From Haemophilus parainfluenzae (lineage in GTDB: Bacteria; Pseudomonadota; Gammaproteobacteria; Enterobacterales; Pasteurellaceae): DNA of 64,000 nucleotides. The stretch spans positions 1,612,501 to 1,676,500 of the forward strand of contig NZ_CP063117.1 of assembly GCF_014931375.1 (NCBI RefSeq). The letters are read 5' to 3'. A program made the position numbers and the translations under genes. The stretch's first letter is position 1. Every line of letters starts with the position of its first letter. The notes under the pieces were generated by a model that had not been told where the DNA came from, searched no databases, and worked only from the letters and a program-made list of their open reading frames with translations. This document shows positions 19,473-31,008 of this stretch, one piece after another.

Positions 19473-20333
19473 ATGACAAACGAACTTATCTGCTATAAAC
19501 AAATGCCGGTTTGGACAAAAGATAAACTACCTAAAATGTTCCAAGAAAAACACAATACAAAAGTGGGAACATGGGGCAAACTCACAGTGTTAAAAGGTAA
19601 ACTTAAGTTTTATGAGCTAACCGAAGATGGTGATGTTATTGCTGAACATATTTTTACCCCAGAAAGCAACATTCCGTTCGTCGAACCACAAGCCTGGCAT
19701 CGAGTTGAAGCACTTTCTGATGACTTAGAATGTACGCTTGGTTTCTATTGTAAAAAAGAAGACTACTTCAGCAAAAAATATAATATGACTGCAACGCATG
19801 GTGATGTGGTTGATGCGGCTAAAATTATCAAGCCTTGTAAAGTGTTAGATTTAGGCTGCGGACAAGGTAGAAACTCCCTTTATTTAAGTTTAAAAGGTTA
19901 TGATGTGACTTCTTGGGATCACAACGAAAACAGCATTGCCTTCTTAAACGAAACTAAAGACAAAGAAAACTTGAATATTAAGACCGCTGTTTATGATATT
20001 AACACCGCCAATATTCAAGAAAACTACGACTTCATTTTATCAACCGTGGTATTTATGTTCTTAAACCGTGAGCGAATTCCTGCCATTATTAAGAATATGC
20101 AAGAACACACCAACCCAGGTGGTTATAACTTAATTGTAGCAGCGATGTCTACACCTGAGGTGCCTTGTCCATTAGCGTTCTCATTTACTTTCTCTGAAGG
20201 TGAATTAAAAGAATACTACAAAGATTGGGAATTCTTAGAATACAACGAAAATATGGGCGAGTTACACAAAACCGATGAAAACGGCAATCGCATTAAATTA
20301 AAATTTGCGACGATGTTAGCAAGAAAAAAATAA
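19473..20333 (+). CDS. tehB: Tellurite-resistance methyltransferase TehB
   Basis: The 286-residue protein has an amino-terminal cupin-like domain of about 90 residues (KMFQEKHNTKVGTWGKLTVL) and a SAM-dependent methyltransferase domain with motif I LDLGCGQGRNSLYLSLKGYD near residue 125. This long form is the Haemophilus TehB type; E. coli TehB has only the second domain. In H. influenzae TehB has also been linked to oxidant resistance and haem use. tehA is not adjacent. A single-gene unit between terminators. Confidence 0.93.
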   Translation: MTNELICYKQMPVWTKDKLPKMFQEKHNTKVGTWGKLTVLKGKLKFYELTEDGDVIAEHIFTPESNIPFVEPQAWHRVEALSDDLECTLGFYCKKEDYFSKKYNMTATHGDVVDAAKIIKPCKVLDLGCGQGRNSLYLSLKGYDVTSWDHNENSIAFLNETKDKENLNIKTAVYDINTANIQENYDFILSTVVFMFLNRERIPAIIKNMQEHTNPGGYNLIVAAMSTPEVPCPLAFSFTFSEGELKEYYKDWEFLEYNENMGELHKTDENGNRIKLKFATMLARKK

Positions 20334-20355
20334 TTCGCTAATTTAGAAAAGAAAA

Positions 20356-20389
20356 TGACCGCGCTTTGTCTATCAAGTGCGGTCATTTT
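20356..20389. terminator. Inverted uptake-signal terminator between tehB and dapD
   Basis: A one-mismatch uptake signal (ACCGCGCTT) faces an exact core at 20375-20383, making the stem AATGACCGC/GCGGTCATT followed by TTTT. It separates convergent genes. Confidence 0.8.
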
Positions 20390-20403
20390 TTATGGTATTT
20401 TAA

Positions 20404-21231
20404 TTACTCTTCAATAGAGCGTAATAATTCGTTGATACCTACTTTACCTAAAGTTTTTGCATCAACTTTTTTCACGATCACTGCACAGTATAAGCTGTAT
20501 TTACCACATTTTGATGGAAGACTACCAGAAACCACTACAGAACCAGCAGGAACGCGACCATAGAACACTTCACCTGTTTCACGATCATAGATTTTAGTTG
20601 ATTGACCGATGAATACGCCCATAGAGATCACACAACCATCTTCCACAATCACGCCTTCAACTACTTCAGAACGCGCACCGATAAAACAGTTATCACCGAT
20701 AATGGTTGGGTTCGCTTGTAATGGCTCTAATACACCACCGATACCCACACCACCAGATAAGTGAACATTTTTACCAATTTGTGCACATGAACCAACAGTT
20801 GCCCATGTATCAACCATGGTACCTTCACCCACGTATGCACCGATATTGACATAAGATGGCATTAATACACAGTTTTTAGAAATGTATGCCCCTTTACGTA
20901 CGGTTGCAGAAGGTACGACACGGAAACCTTCTTGAGCAAAACGCTCTTCGGTATAGTCAGCAAATTTCAATGCCACTTTGTCGTAGTATTTAGTTTCAGC
21001 GCCATCAATGATTTGGTTATCATTGATACGGAAAGATAATAATACCGCTTTTTTCAACCATTGATGAGTAACCCATTCGCCATCAATCTTTTCTGCAACA
21101 CGGTATTTACCGCTATCTAATCCTTCGATCACTTCTTCGATTGCTGCACGAGTTTGTGCATCAACTGTTTTAGGGGTAATTTCCGCACGTTTTTCAAATG
21201 CAGCTTCAATAACTTGTTGTAAATTTGACAT
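20404..21231 (-). CDS. dapD: Tetrahydrodipicolinate N-succinyltransferase
   Basis: DapD adds succinyl from succinyl-CoA in the lysine/meso-diaminopimelate pathway. The start [12 protein letters not shown] (275 residues) is supported by AGGAAG upstream; the frame extends to 21297 without support. An amino-terminal helical domain is followed by a left-handed beta-helix of hexapeptide repeats ([37 protein letters not shown]). Length matches E. coli DapD (274). Confidence 0.96.
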   Translation of the reverse strand: MSNLQQVIEAAFEKRAEITPKTVDAQTRAAIEEVIEGLDSGKYRVAEKIDGEWVTHQWLKKAVLLSFRINDNQIIDGAETKYYDKVALKFADYTEERFAQEGFRVVPSATVRKGAYISKNCVLMPSYVNIGAYVGEGTMVDTWATVGSCAQIGKNVHLSGGVGIGGVLEPLQANPTIIGDNCFIGARSEVVEGVIVEDGCVISMGVFIGQSTKIYDRETGEVFYGRVPAGSVVVSGSLPSKCGKYSLYCAVIVKKVDAKTLGKVGINELLRSIEE

Positions 21232-21330
21232 TTTGCTTCCTATTGTTGATGTGAAATAACGGTTGATAGTTTTATCATATTTTTGACTTTCAAGCAAAAA
21301 ACAACCGCACTTTCTTTTGATTTAAAACAT

Positions 21331-21361
21331 AAAAAAAAGCGAACCTTATTATGGCTCGCTT
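21331..21361 (-). terminator. Terminator after the glycine-zipper lipoprotein gene
   Basis: On the minus strand AAGCGAGCC pairs with GGTTCGCTT (one G-U) around a short loop and is followed by a run of T. It ends the transcript of the leftward lipoprotein genes before dapD. Confidence 0.75.
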
Positions 21362-21382
21362 CTTTCTATTTTTTCGTTTAAG

Positions 21383-21847
21383 TTAGTTGATAACAGAAAC
21401 ATTTAATGATGAACCGCCAACGATTCTTACGCGACGACCTGCTTTAAAGCTAGGATCCGCTTTTTGAACCACAACGATCTCTTCTCTATTATCTTTTCTG
21501 ATAACAAGTTCTGCGCCATTAACTTGGCTCATTTTCTCTTCAGCTTTGCTACCAATAATCGCCCCACCAATTGCACCTACTGCAGTTGCAATTGCTTGTC
21601 CAGTACCACCACCAATTGTACTGCCAGCGATACCACCTAAAGCACCACCACCAACTGTACCAATTACACCTGGATTATCCGCTTGGATTTTAACAGGACG
21701 AACAGAAACAATAGTACCATAGCTAATTGAACGCGCTTCTTTTGCTTGTCCAGCTTCATACACATCACCGCTAAAAATATCAGTGTTTGCACAACCGGTT
21801 AAGCCGATAGACATCATAAGTGCTAATGCTACTGTTACTTTTTTCAT
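21383..21847 (-). CDS. SlyB/Pcp-family glycine-zipper outer-membrane lipoprotein
   Basis: The 154-residue precursor has a lipoprotein signal peptide with lipobox LTGC (Cys about residue 19) and a glycine-zipper segment GGGALGGIAGSTIGGGTGQA near residue 65. It resembles Haemophilus Pcp and enterobacterial SlyB, abundant outer-membrane lipoproteins of structural or stress role. It follows the next lipoprotein gene after 23 bases in the same direction, with an AGAAGG ribosome site. Confidence 0.88.
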   Translation of the reverse strand: MKKVTVALALMMSIGLTGCANTDIFSGDVYEAGQAKEARSISYGTIVSVRPVKIQADNPGVIGTVGGGALGGIAGSTIGGGTGQAIATAVGAIGGAIIGSKAEEKMSQVNGAELVIRKDNREEIVVVQKADPSFKAGRRVRIVGGSSLNVSVIN

Positions 21848-21870
21848 AAAACTAACCTTCTAAAAATGAA

Positions 21871-22170
21871 TTAGATTGGGTTTCTTGGAGACCAAGTAGA
21901 AACGTTTTTCACGCCTTGACCGTTGTCAGATACTTTCACACAAGCACCAGTTACTAAAGTTGAATCGTATTTGTGAACGATAACTTCTGTTTCACCTTCT
22001 TGTTTGTATGAGCAGTCGTTTTTACGAACGGTTAATTTTACATCATCACCTTGGAATTCGGTGAAGATAACTTGACCTTTATAAGCGCTTTCATCTTTTT
22101 GTGATTGAGATGAACAAGCTGATAAACCTAAACTTAATAAGACAGTTAATGCTAAGGTAATTTTTTTCAT
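21871..22170 (-). CDS. Small lipoprotein of unknown function
   Basis: The 99-residue precursor has a clear signal peptide and lipobox (LSAC, Cys about residue 19). The mature part of about 80 residues is polar, with two cysteines (NDCSYKQ and TGACVKV) that could form a disulfide in the periplasm. I do not recognise a family. It lies between the yecM-like and SlyB/Pcp-like genes, only 4 bases after the former, so the three may be co-transcribed. Confidence 0.75.
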   Translation of the reverse strand: MKKITLALTVLLSLGLSACSSQSQKDESAYKGQVIFTEFQGDDVKLTVRKNDCSYKQEGETEVIVHKYDSTLVTGACVKVSDNGQGVKNVSTWSPRNPI

Positions 22171-22174
22171 TACA

Positions 22175-22744
22175 CTAAACCTCGAGTATTTTCTTTATTG
22201 TATAAGGATGAACCTTTATGCAAACGTGATTTTCTGTTTTATCAACAAAACTCACTGCAATGGATGGATTGGGCAATTGCTCCCCTTCCACCTTAGGTTC
22301 GCTCACCTTCATGGTTAATTGAGTTAGTTCCTTCCATAAAAATGTATTGCAAATTCGATTAACCCAATCCTCAACAGATTCATGAGATAAAAACGGCATT
22401 ACAATTTCAATATGTTCCCAAGTTTCTTGGGGATATTGTTTATTTTTAGGAAACGGTAATTCAATAACATCGACAGGCTGACCAATGAAATCAACTGGCT
22501 CATCTAATTCAATCAAATAGATAGGACGCCCATTGACGATATTATCGCTTAAAATTCTACCGCACTTTAATAACTCTGTCAGCCAATTTTTTGCTTTTTC
22601 TTCAGTATTTGCTCTTAAAGCTAAATGATCAATTTGATAATCCGCTAAATTCACATTCATGACGGCAGCTAATTGCTGAATTTTTTCCTGAAATAAAGGC
22701 AACTTTTGATAAAGTGCGGTCGATTTTTCCATTAAATTTGACAT
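22175..22744 (-). CDS. yecM: YecM-like protein of the VOC superfamily
   Basis: The 189-residue protein matches the YecM family (vicinal oxygen chelate fold, possible metal-binding), with landmarks [19 protein letters not shown] and [10 protein letters not shown]. The biochemical role is unknown. It is divergent from argS, the neighbour it also has in H. influenzae (recalled). A GCAGGAG ribosome site precedes the ATG; Met5 is an alternative start. Two uptake-signal cores lie within the gene (22559-22567, 22712-22720). Confidence 0.85.
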   Translation of the reverse strand: MSNLMEKSTALYQKLPLFQEKIQQLAAVMNVNLADYQIDHLALRANTEEKAKNWLTELLKCGRILSDNIVNGRPIYLIELDEPVDFIGQPVDVIELPFPKNKQYPQETWEHIEIVMPFLSHESVEDWVNRICNTFLWKELTQLTMKVSEPKVEGEQLPNPSIAVSFVDKTENHVCIKVHPYTIKKILEV

Positions 22745-22832
22745 TTTCTCCTGCTCTTACTTTGAGAAATCTATAAACAACGGTATCATAGCCGATTATT
22801 TTCATTATTCAATTTCAAGATTAGGAAAAACC

Positions 22833-24566
22833 GTGAATATTCAATCTATTTTATCCGATAAAATTAAACAAGCGATGATTGCTGCTGGCGCAGATGAACA
22901 ATGTGATGCGCTTATTCGCCAATCAGGTAAACCACAATTTGGCGACTACCAAGCAAACGGCATCATGGCTGCTGCTAAAAAACTAGGTTTAAATCCACGT
23001 GAATTTGCACAAAAAGTATTAGATCATGCTGATCTTTCTGATGTCGCTGAAAAAACTGAAATTGCTGGTCCAGGTTTTATTAATATTTTCTTAAATTCTA
23101 CTTGGTTAGCGAATAACGTTTCTGCTGCATTAAAAGATCAAAATCTTGGTGTCAGCTCAAATGAAAAACAAACTATCGTGATTGATTATTCTTCACCAAA
23201 CGTGGCGAAAGAAATGCACGTAGGTCACTTGCGTTCTACCATCATAGGTGATGCTGTTGTTCGTACCCTTGAATTTTTAGGTCACAATGTTATTCGTGCG
23301 AATCACGTGGGTGACTGGGGTACACAATTTGGTATGCTCATTGCTTATCTTGAAAAAATGGAAAATGAACACGCAAGCGAAATGGAACTTCAAGATCTTG
23401 AAGCATTCTATCGCGAAGCGAAAAAACATTATGATGAAGATGAAGCTTTCGCTAAAAAAGCCCGTAACTATGTAGTGAAATTGCAAGGTGGAGATGAATA
23501 TTGCCGCACAATGTGGAAAAAATTAGTCGATATCACTATGCAACAAAACCAACGTAACTACGATCGTTTGAATGTCACATTGACTGAAAAAGATGTGATG
23601 GGTGAAAGCCTTTATAACCCGATGTTACCTGCTATCGTTGAAGATCTGAAAAAACAAGGTTTAGCGGTTGAAGATGAAGGTGCATTGGTTGTTTATCTTG
23701 ATGAATTCAAAAACAAAGAAGGCGAACCGATGGGGGTAATCGTTCAGAAGAAAGATGGCGGTTTCCTTTATACCACTACCGATATCGCGGCGGCTAAATA
23801 TCGTTATGAAACCTTAAAAGCAGATCGTGCATTAGTGTTCTCTGATACACGTCAAAGCCAACACATGCAACAAGCGTGGTTAATTACGCGTAAAGCCGGT
23901 TATGTACCAGACAGTTTCTCACTTGAACATAAAAACTTCGGTATGATGTTAGGTAAAGATGGTAAACCATTCAAAACTCGTACTGGCGGTACCGTAAAAT
24001 TAGCAGATTTATTAGATGAAGCGATTGAACGTGCAACTGTATTAATCAACGAGAAAAACACCAATTTATCTGATGATGAAAAAACAGCGGTTATTGAAGC
24101 GGTGGGTATTGGCTCGGTGAAATATGCGGATCTTTCTAAAAACCGCACCACTGACTATGTATTCGATTGGGACAACATGCTCAGTTTTGAAGGTAATACC
24201 GCGCCTTATATGCAATATGCTTATACACGTATTCGTTCAATCTTCAATAAAGCAGACGTGAATCCAACCGCTCTTGCAGAAGCTAAGATTCAGCTTTCTG
24301 ATGAAAAAGAACGTGCATTAGCCATCAAATTGCTTCAATTTGAGGAAGCGGTTCAAACTGTGGGCAAAGAAGGGACACCGCATGTGCTCTGTGCTTATTT
24401 ATATGAGTTGGCAGGAGTGTTCTCCTCATTCTATGAACACTGCCCAATCTTAAATGCTGAAGACGAAAGCGTAAAATTGAGCCGTTTAAAACTCGCTTCT
24501 CTTACAGAGAAAACTTTAAAACAAGGTTTAGCGTTATTAGGCATTAAGACAATCGAAAAAATGTAA
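22833..24566 (+). CDS. argS: Arginyl-tRNA synthetase
   Basis: ArgRS charges tRNA-Arg. The 577-residue length is typical. An amino-terminal tRNA D-loop-binding domain is followed by the HIGH-type motif in [14 protein letters not shown] near residue 130; this class usually lacks a canonical KMSKS. The DALR anticodon-binding domain fills the carboxy terminus. The start codon is GTG (22833-22835), with AGGA upstream; no suitable ATG lies near. Confidence 0.97.
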   Translation: MNIQSILSDKIKQAMIAAGADEQCDALIRQSGKPQFGDYQANGIMAAAKKLGLNPREFAQKVLDHADLSDVAEKTEIAGPGFINIFLNSTWLANNVSAALKDQNLGVSSNEKQTIVIDYSSPNVAKEMHVGHLRSTIIGDAVVRTLEFLGHNVIRANHVGDWGTQFGMLIAYLEKMENEHASEMELQDLEAFYREAKKHYDEDEAFAKKARNYVVKLQGGDEYCRTMWKKLVDITMQQNQRNYDRLNVTLTEKDVMGESLYNPMLPAIVEDLKKQGLAVEDEGALVVYLDEFKNKEGEPMGVIVQKKDGGFLYTTTDIAAAKYRYETLKADRALVFSDTRQSQHMQQAWLITRKAGYVPDSFSLEHKNFGMMLGKDGKPFKTRTGGTVKLADLLDEAIERATVLINEKNTNLSDDEKTAVIEAVGIGSVKYADLSKNRTTDYVFDWDNMLSFEGNTAPYMQYAYTRIRSIFNKADVNPTALAEAKIQLSDEKERALAIKLLQFEEAVQTVGKEGTPHVLCAYLYELAGVFSSFYEHCPILNAEDESVKLSRLKLASLTEKTLKQGLALLGIKTIEKM

Positions 24567-24569
24567 AAA

Positions 24570-24599
24570 AAGTGCGGTCAATTTCGACCGCACTTTTTC
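24570..24599. terminator. Inverted uptake-signal terminator between argS and smrB
   Basis: Exact cores at 24570-24578 and 24587-24595 form AAAAAGTGCGGTC/GACCGCACTTTTT around a short loop, with A- and T-runs outside, so it can work for both convergent genes. Confidence 0.88.
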
Positions 24600-24600
24600 T

Positions 24601-25110
24601 TTATACATCCACTAAAATGAGTATCGCAGCTTCTCCGCCCCATTCTTTGGGAGCTTGGTGTAACGCTCGGACTTTCGGGTGCTGAACTAACCAACGTGGA
24701 ATTTGTTTTTTCAACGTAAACGTGCCGTAACCGGTCATGATGCTCGCGCAATAAACATGCTCATCCTCACAAGCTAACAACAGCGCGGCCAATTCCATTT
24801 TGGCTTGTTCACGGGTTAAACCATGTAAATCCAAAAATAATTCGGGTGAAAAATCACCACGACGAAGTTGTTTCAATAAATGACTATCTTCCCCTTCGCG
24901 TAAATATTTGATGACACCATCATGTTCATTTAGCAAGGGTTCATATTCATCGGAAAAATAGAAAAGCGTATCTTCTTTTTCTCGAATATCACGTAAATGG
25001 GATTTTTTTTGACCGCTCTTTTGACGAGGTGCCACAAAGGTATCTTGCTTGATGGGTTTAATCCCTTTTGTTTCCGCCCGAAAAAGATCGAAATCATCTG
25101 GTTCTGTCAT
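24601..25110 (-). CDS. smrB: Smr-domain endonuclease SmrB
   Basis: SmrB cleaves mRNA at collided ribosomes in E. coli. The 169-residue protein has an amino-terminal extension and a carboxy-terminal Smr domain with LDLHGLTREQAKMEL. The second motif, GHGKHIL in E. coli, reads GYGTFTL here: glycines kept, histidine replaced by tyrosine. I start at ATG 25110 (MTEPDDFD); a TTG lies 12 bases upstream. It is divergent from prmB, as in many gammaproteobacteria. Confidence 0.9.
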   Translation of the reverse strand: MTEPDDFDLFRAETKGIKPIKQDTFVAPRQKSGQKKSHLRDIREKEDTLFYFSDEYEPLLNEHDGVIKYLREGEDSHLLKQLRRGDFSPELFLDLHGLTREQAKMELAALLLACEDEHVYCASIMTGYGTFTLKKQIPRWLVQHPKVRALHQAPKEWGGEAAILILVDV

Positions 25111-25194
25111 TATTTTTCTCAATTTGTTATTTTGCTTAATGATAGCACATCTATTCTATGGTATAACTAGCCAAATTTTTTATTGAGGCACAAA

Positions 25195-26139
25195 ATGGAA
25201 ACCTTACACAATCAAGAACTTGTTGCGACAATTTTAGAAGATAATGTGGCAAGTGAATTAACAACTATTCAAGATTTTTTACGCTGGACATACAGCACAT
25301 TTAACCGTTCTGATATTTACTACGGGCAAGGCCATGACAATGCGTGGGATGAAAGTCTTCAATTAGTCCTTGCGGGGCTTCAATTACCGCTCGATTTACC
25401 GCAAGATTTATTTGGTAGCAAACTTACTCATTCTGAAAAAGAGACTTTAGTACAATTAGTTTTAAGTCGTATTGAACAACGTGTGCCAGTAGCTTATTTA
25501 ACGAATAGTGCGTGGTTCTGCGGATTAGAATTCTATGTGGATGAGCGTACAATTATTCCTCGCTCGCCAATTAGTGCATTAATCCAAGATAAATTTGCTC
25601 CGCTTTTAAAATCTGAACCAAAACGTATTTTAGATCTTTGTACTGGTAGTGGTTGTATCGCAATCGCGACTGCTGAAGCCTTTCCTGAAGCGGAAGTAGA
25701 TGCGGTCGATCTTTCTGTGGATGCATTAAATGTGGCAGAAATCAATATTGCGCGCCATCAGTTAGAACATCGTGTTTTCCCGATTCAATCAGATTTATTT
25801 CAAAATCTCTTCGGTCAACAATATGATTTAATCGTCACCAATCCACCTTATGTGGATGAGGAAGACTTGGCAGATATGCCTGAAGAATTCCATTATGAGC
25901 CTGAATTAGCCTTAGGTTCCGGTGTTGATGGTTTAGAAATTACAAAACAAATTTTAAAACAAGCGCCAGATTATTTAACACCAAATGGCATGCTCGTTTG
26001 TGAAGTGGGTAACAGCATGGTGAGCCTTATCGAGCAATACCCAGATGTGCCATTTGAATGGGTTGAACTAAAAAATGGTGGCCTGGGTGTATTTGCCATT
26101 AGCCGCGAAGATTTAGTGAAATATCACGATTCTTTTTAA
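25195..26139 (+). CDS. prmB: Ribosomal protein uL3 N5-glutamine methyltransferase
   Basis: PrmB methylates a glutamine of ribosomal protein L3. The start METLHNQEL (314 residues) follows TTGAGGCACAAA; a TTG 12 bases earlier is less likely. SAM-binding motif [20 protein letters not shown] near residue 145 and the substrate motif [10 protein letters not shown] near residue 218 are diagnostic for the HemK/PrmB family. Followed by an inverted uptake-signal pair. Confidence 0.93.
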   Translation: METLHNQELVATILEDNVASELTTIQDFLRWTYSTFNRSDIYYGQGHDNAWDESLQLVLAGLQLPLDLPQDLFGSKLTHSEKETLVQLVLSRIEQRVPVAYLTNSAWFCGLEFYVDERTIIPRSPISALIQDKFAPLLKSEPKRILDLCTGSGCIAIATAEAFPEAEVDAVDLSVDALNVAEINIARHQLEHRVFPIQSDLFQNLFGQQYDLIVTNPPYVDEEDLADMPEEFHYEPELALGSGVDGLEITKQILKQAPDYLTPNGMLVCEVGNSMVSLIEQYPDVPFEWVELKNGGLGVFAISREDLVKYHDSF

Positions 26140-26143
26140 TCGC

Positions 26144-26182
26144 AAGTGCGGTTAAAAATCGTCGTAAATTTTGACCGCACTT
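26144..26182 (+). terminator. Inverted uptake-signal pair after prmB
   Basis: Exact cores at 26144-26152 and 26174-26182 form a hairpin with a loop of about 13 bases. The T-run is poor, so termination is likely partial. Confidence 0.5.
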
Positions 26183-26236
26183 AACAAATTGCTGGCGCGC
26201 GTTCTTAACGCGTGCTTTTCTTTTTTAAATAAAACA

Positions 26237-27301
26237 ATGAATTTACAAAAACTTTTACTGACTCGTCGTTTCTTTTCTACCCTTGCATTCTTTTCCATGC
26301 AAACGGTATTTTTTATCTATTTACAAGGCAAAGGATTAAGTAACAGTGAAATAGCCTTTTCACTCTCGTTGCTTTTCTTCTGCAACCAAGCATTAGCCAT
26401 TTTAGCCGGTATTTGGGGTGACCGTTTTGGACTGGCTAAAATGATGTTGCTCGGGTGCTTTTTAGATGTGATTGCCTATATTTTCTTTCTCTCTGCCGAC
26501 AATTACATTCTACTTTTAATTGCCACTATCTGTTTTGGCTTAGGCAGCTGTTTGTTTGGTACCAATGCGAAAGCCTGCCTATTGGTGCTCGCGGGTGAAG
26601 AATACAAAGAGAAAACTCGATTACAGGGAAAATATTTAAAAGTCTCCTCTATGTCGTCTATGTTTGCGCCTTTGTTAGTGATTCCATTTATCAAATATAA
26701 TCTCATTGAATGGTTGATTTGGGTCTGCTTTGCGATGGAAGCGGTTCTCTTTGCCCTAATGGTTAAACCGTTTTATCAAATCCAAACTTTGCAAACCTTA
26801 GTGAAATTTCGCTTTGCCCAAATAAAAGAAATCATCACCAAAGAATTTTTATTGGTGCATTTGATGTTGTTTATTCCTCTTTCCATTTCAACCTCATTCT
26901 TTGTAATCTTCCCGTTTCTTTTTGATAACAAATTAGGCATGCCGGAACACTCCCCCATTGCACTTTTTGTGAATGGTTTACTGACCATGTCATTACAAAG
27001 TTATTTTTCTCGAAAAATTAATTTAACGATTAAACAAACCCTATGGGTGGCACCAATCTTGACCATTGGCATTATCTTACCTTGGTTTATTACGTTGAAA
27101 TATATTTCTGTAGTTTCTGCTTATATTTACTTGGTCATCTTCACGGTGATTGAAGTCTATGCCTTAACAGCAATGGCAAATTTATTAGTAAAATTTGATA
27201 ACGGTACCAATCGCGGCTTTATCTTTGGCTCATCACGATTATTGCTTTCCATTGCAACAGTTATCGTCATGAACTTAGTGCCACATTTATTTTTATTGTA
27301 A
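26237..27301 (+). CDS. MFS-family membrane transporter
   Basis: The protein (354 residues from MNLQKLLLT) has about ten to twelve hydrophobic segments and the MFS loop motif GIWGDRFGLAKMM between helices 2 and 3. The frame extends to 26171, but the extra part is unlikely coding. It is like the uncharacterised MFS gene that follows prmB in H. influenzae (recalled). Substrate unknown. It is convergent with cysB. Confidence 0.8.
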   Translation: MNLQKLLLTRRFFSTLAFFSMQTVFFIYLQGKGLSNSEIAFSLSLLFFCNQALAILAGIWGDRFGLAKMMLLGCFLDVIAYIFFLSADNYILLLIATICFGLGSCLFGTNAKACLLVLAGEEYKEKTRLQGKYLKVSSMSSMFAPLLVIPFIKYNLIEWLIWVCFAMEAVLFALMVKPFYQIQTLQTLVKFRFAQIKEIITKEFLLVHLMLFIPLSISTSFFVIFPFLFDNKLGMPEHSPIALFVNGLLTMSLQSYFSRKINLTIKQTLWVAPILTIGIILPWFITLKYISVVSAYIYLVIFTVIEVYALTAMANLLVKFDNGTNRGFIFGSSRLLLSIATVIVMNLVPHLFLL

Positions 27302-27302
27302 A

Positions 27303-27344
27303 AAAAGAGCGGTCAGAATTCGGATTAAATTCTGACCGCCCTTT
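27303..27344. terminator. Bidirectional terminator between MFS gene and cysB
   Basis: A 12-bp perfect stem GCGGTCAGAATT/AATTCTGACCGC with A-run on the left and T-run on the right. Both arms look like decayed uptake signals (GAGCGGT and ACCGCCC). Confidence 0.9.
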
Positions 27345-27356
27345 TATTTTGCTATT

Positions 27357-28340
<984 letters not shown>

Positions 28341-29351
28341 CTATTTTTTATAGCGTTTACTTAACTCAGTATAACGTTTTACTGCTTTACGAATTTGACC
28401 TGATTTTGGTCGACGACGAGGTTTCGTCACATCTAATTTAGTTTCTGTTTCAGGTGGCAAGCCCACTAATTCACGTAAATAGTTGACGTTTTCCAAATCC
28501 ATTTCTTCCCAGCCACCTCGCGGTAAACCTTTCATCAGCTTAATGTTACCGTAACGAATACGAATCAAGCGGCTCACTTGAATGCCTTGTGATTCCCACA
28601 GACGGCGCACTTCACGGTTACGCCCCTCCATTAAAGTCACATCGTACCATTGGTTAATCCCTACACCACCTGCAAATTTGATTTCTTTGAAATTGGCTGG
28701 GCCATCTTCCAACTGCACACCTTTACGTAAACGCGCTAACATGGCGTCGTCCACTTGACCAAATACACGCACAGAATACTCACGTTCAACTTCTCGGCTT
28801 GGGTGCATTAAACGATTCGCTAATTCGCCATCTGTCGTGAAAAGTAATAAGCCTGAAGTATTAATATCCAAACGGCCGACAGCAATCCATCTTGCACCAT
28901 TTAAGCGTGGTAAACGATCGAATACAGTTGGACGACCTTCGGGATCACTACGCGTACAAAGTTCGCCTTCTGGTTTGTAATACATTAATACACGGCATAC
29001 TTCTTTTTGTGCTTGTTGAAGATTAATGATACGACCATCAATACGCACTTTTACACCGGAATGTACATCGATACGATCGCCAAGGGTCGCCATTTTGCCA
29101 TCGACACTCACTCGATTTTCAGCAATCATTGCTTCAATTTCACGACGAGAGCCTTGTCCTGCACGTGCAAGCACTTTCTGTAATTTTTCACCTTCTACAG
29201 TAGATTGACGAGATGGCTTAGCTACCTTAGCTTTAGGAGTTGATTTGATGTCAGAATTGACCGCACTTTTACGATCTTTACGCTCAAAGTGCGGTTGTTT
29301 TCCCGCTTGTTTTTCACGTTCTTGTCTGACTGGTTTTTGAATAGGTTTCAT
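28341..29351 (-). CDS. rluB: 23S rRNA pseudouridine synthase B
   Basis: RluB makes pseudouridine 2605 in 23S rRNA. The 336-residue protein has a basic disordered amino terminus, an S4 domain ([20 protein letters not shown]) from about residue 55 and the catalytic motif [20 protein letters not shown] with the nucleophilic aspartate. The amino-terminal tail is partly encoded by an inverted pair of uptake signals (29260-29268, 29287-29295), which yields [12 protein letters not shown]. Confidence 0.93.
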   Translation of the reverse strand: MKPIQKPVRQEREKQAGKQPHFERKDRKSAVNSDIKSTPKAKVAKPSRQSTVEGEKLQKVLARAGQGSRREIEAMIAENRVSVDGKMATLGDRIDVHSGVKVRIDGRIINLQQAQKEVCRVLMYYKPEGELCTRSDPEGRPTVFDRLPRLNGARWIAVGRLDINTSGLLLFTTDGELANRLMHPSREVEREYSVRVFGQVDDAMLARLRKGVQLEDGPANFKEIKFAGGVGINQWYDVTLMEGRNREVRRLWESQGIQVSRLIRIRYGNIKLMKGLPRGGWEEMDLENVNYLRELVGLPPETETKLDVTKPRRRPKSGQIRKAVKRYTELSKRYKK

Positions 29352-29390
29352 TTGTTTTCCTTTGTCGCTTTCCCAAGCGTCTAAAATAAG

Positions 29391-30014
29391 TTAAATGAAA
29401 GGATCGGTACTACCACTTCCTTCACGTAAAATGACTGGCGATTCTTCCGTTAAATCTACCACCGTTGTTGGCTCTTGACCTAAATAGCCACCATGAATAA
29501 TTAAATCCACTTGACGTTCTAAGCATTCGCGAATCTCTTCGGGATCGGAATAAGTCATATGTTCATTATCAGGCAACATCAGTGAACAAGATAAAATCGG
29601 TTCACCTAATGCCTTCAATAAATCTAAGGCTATTTGATTATCCGGTACACGCAAGCCTATGGTTTTGCGTTTTGACGTCATTAAGCGACGAGGAAGCTCT
29701 TTCGTCGCCGTCAAAATAAAGGTATAACGCCCCGGTGTATTGTTTTTAATTAAGCGATAAGCCACATTACTGACCGTTGCATAGGTTGAAAGCTCGGATA
29801 AATCGCTACATACTAACGTAAAATTATGCCCGTCTGGCAATTTACGAATCGCTACGATACGATCCATCGCATGTTTATCGCCGATCATACAACCCAAGGC
29901 ATAGCCCGAATCTGTCGGATACACAATGACGCCACCTTGACGCAAAATTTCTACCGCTTGATTAATCAAACGCGCTTGCGGATTTTCAGGGTGGATATAG
30001 AAAAATTGGCTCAT
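29391..30014 (-). CDS. yciO: YciO-type YrdC/Sua5-family protein
   Basis: The 207-residue protein is of the YrdC/Sua5 fold (threonylcarbamoyl-AMP synthase superfamily), with GGVIVYPTDSGYALGCMIGD near the start and KTIGLRVPDNQIALDLL. The YciO branch differs from TsaC, which makes the t6A precursor; its exact role is less clear. It is the next gene after rluB on the same strand, as in E. coli (yciO-yciN region) and H. influenzae. Confidence 0.87.
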   Translation of the reverse strand: MSQFFYIHPENPQARLINQAVEILRQGGVIVYPTDSGYALGCMIGDKHAMDRIVAIRKLPDGHNFTLVCSDLSELSTYATVSNVAYRLIKNNTPGRYTFILTATKELPRRLMTSKRKTIGLRVPDNQIALDLLKALGEPILSCSLMLPDNEHMTYSDPEEIRECLERQVDLIIHGGYLGQEPTTVVDLTEESPVILREGSGSTDPFI

Positions 30015-30089
30015 AATTTTGTCCTTAAAAAACTGATGAGATTATACACCGATTTAGAGGCAGGTTATAAGAATTTGTTATAAAAAACG

Positions 30090-30128
30090 ACCGCACTTTG
30101 AAAACGAATCCAAAGTGCGGTCAATTTT
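30090..30128 (-). terminator. Inverted uptake-signal terminator after sucD
   Basis: Exact cores at 30090-30098 and 30113-30121 form a GACCGCACTTTG/CAAAGTGCGGTC stem; on the minus strand a T-run (A-run 30082-30087) follows. It ends sucCD. Confidence 0.85.
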
Positions 30129-30136
30129 TTAAATTT

Positions 30137-31006
30137 TTATTTCAACAATTCACGGAGGGCTGAACCGATTTCAGCGAGACTTCTCACTGTCTTCACACCC
30201 GCCGCTTCAAGTGCAGCAATTTTATCTGCCGCTGTTCCTTTTCCACCGCTGATAATCGCTCCTGCATGTCCCATACGCTTGCCTTTTGGCGCCGTTACAC
30301 CAGCGATATAAGCCACCACGGGTTTCGTTACATGAGATTTAATGAACAATGCCGCCTCTTCTTCTGCAGAGCCACCGATTTCACCAATCATCACGATGGC
30401 TTCAGTTTCAGGATCTTCTTGGAAGCGTTTAAGAATATCAATGAAGTTAGATCCTGGAATAGGATCGCCGCCGATCCCTACGCAAGTGGATTGACCGAAA
30501 CCTTCATCTGTTGTTTGTTTTACCGCTTCATAAGTCAAAGTACCTGAACGAGAAACAATGCCTACTCTGCCTTTTTTATGGATATTACCCGGCATAATAC
30601 CAATCTTACACTCATCCGGTGTAATCACACCTGGACAATTAGGGCCGATCATCACGACACCCGTTTCATTTAATTTTTGTTTTACCAACAGCATATCCAA
30701 TGTTGGAATGCCTTCTGTAATACAGACTACCAACTGAATACCTGCATCAATAGCTTCTAAAATGGCATCTTTGCAAAATGGTGCGGGCACATAAATCATG
30801 GTTGCCGTAGCCCCTGTAGCTTGCACCGCTTCACGCACTGTATTAAATACTGGCAAGCCTAAGTGAGTTGTTCCGCCTTTATTCGGTGAAACACCACCCA
30901 CTAATTTTGTACCATAAGCCAATGCCTGTTCGCTGTGAAATGTCCCTTGCGCACCAGTGAAACCTTGGCAAATTACTTTTGTCTCTTTATTAATTAAAAT
31001 CGCCAT
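30137..31006 (-). CDS. sucD: Succinyl-CoA synthetase alpha subunit
   Basis: SucD forms the catalytic heterotetramer with SucC, making ATP or GTP from succinyl-CoA in the TCA cycle. The 289-residue protein has the CoA-binding Rossmann start ([19 protein letters not shown]) and the phosphohistidine region [14 protein letters not shown] near residue 245. A gap of 2 bases separates it from sucC, with AAAGGAGAAT as ribosome site. Confidence 0.97.
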   Translation of the reverse strand: MAILINKETKVICQGFTGAQGTFHSEQALAYGTKLVGGVSPNKGGTTHLGLPVFNTVREAVQATGATATMIYVPAPFCKDAILEAIDAGIQLVVCITEGIPTLDMLLVKQKLNETGVVMIGPNCPGVITPDECKIGIMPGNIHKKGRVGIVSRSGTLTYEAVKQTTDEGFGQSTCVGIGGDPIPGSNFIDILKRFQEDPETEAIVMIGEIGGSAEEEAALFIKSHVTKPVVAYIAGVTAPKGKRMGHAGAIISGGKGTAADKIAALEAAGVKTVRSLAEIGSALRELLK

Positions 31007-31008
31007 GA

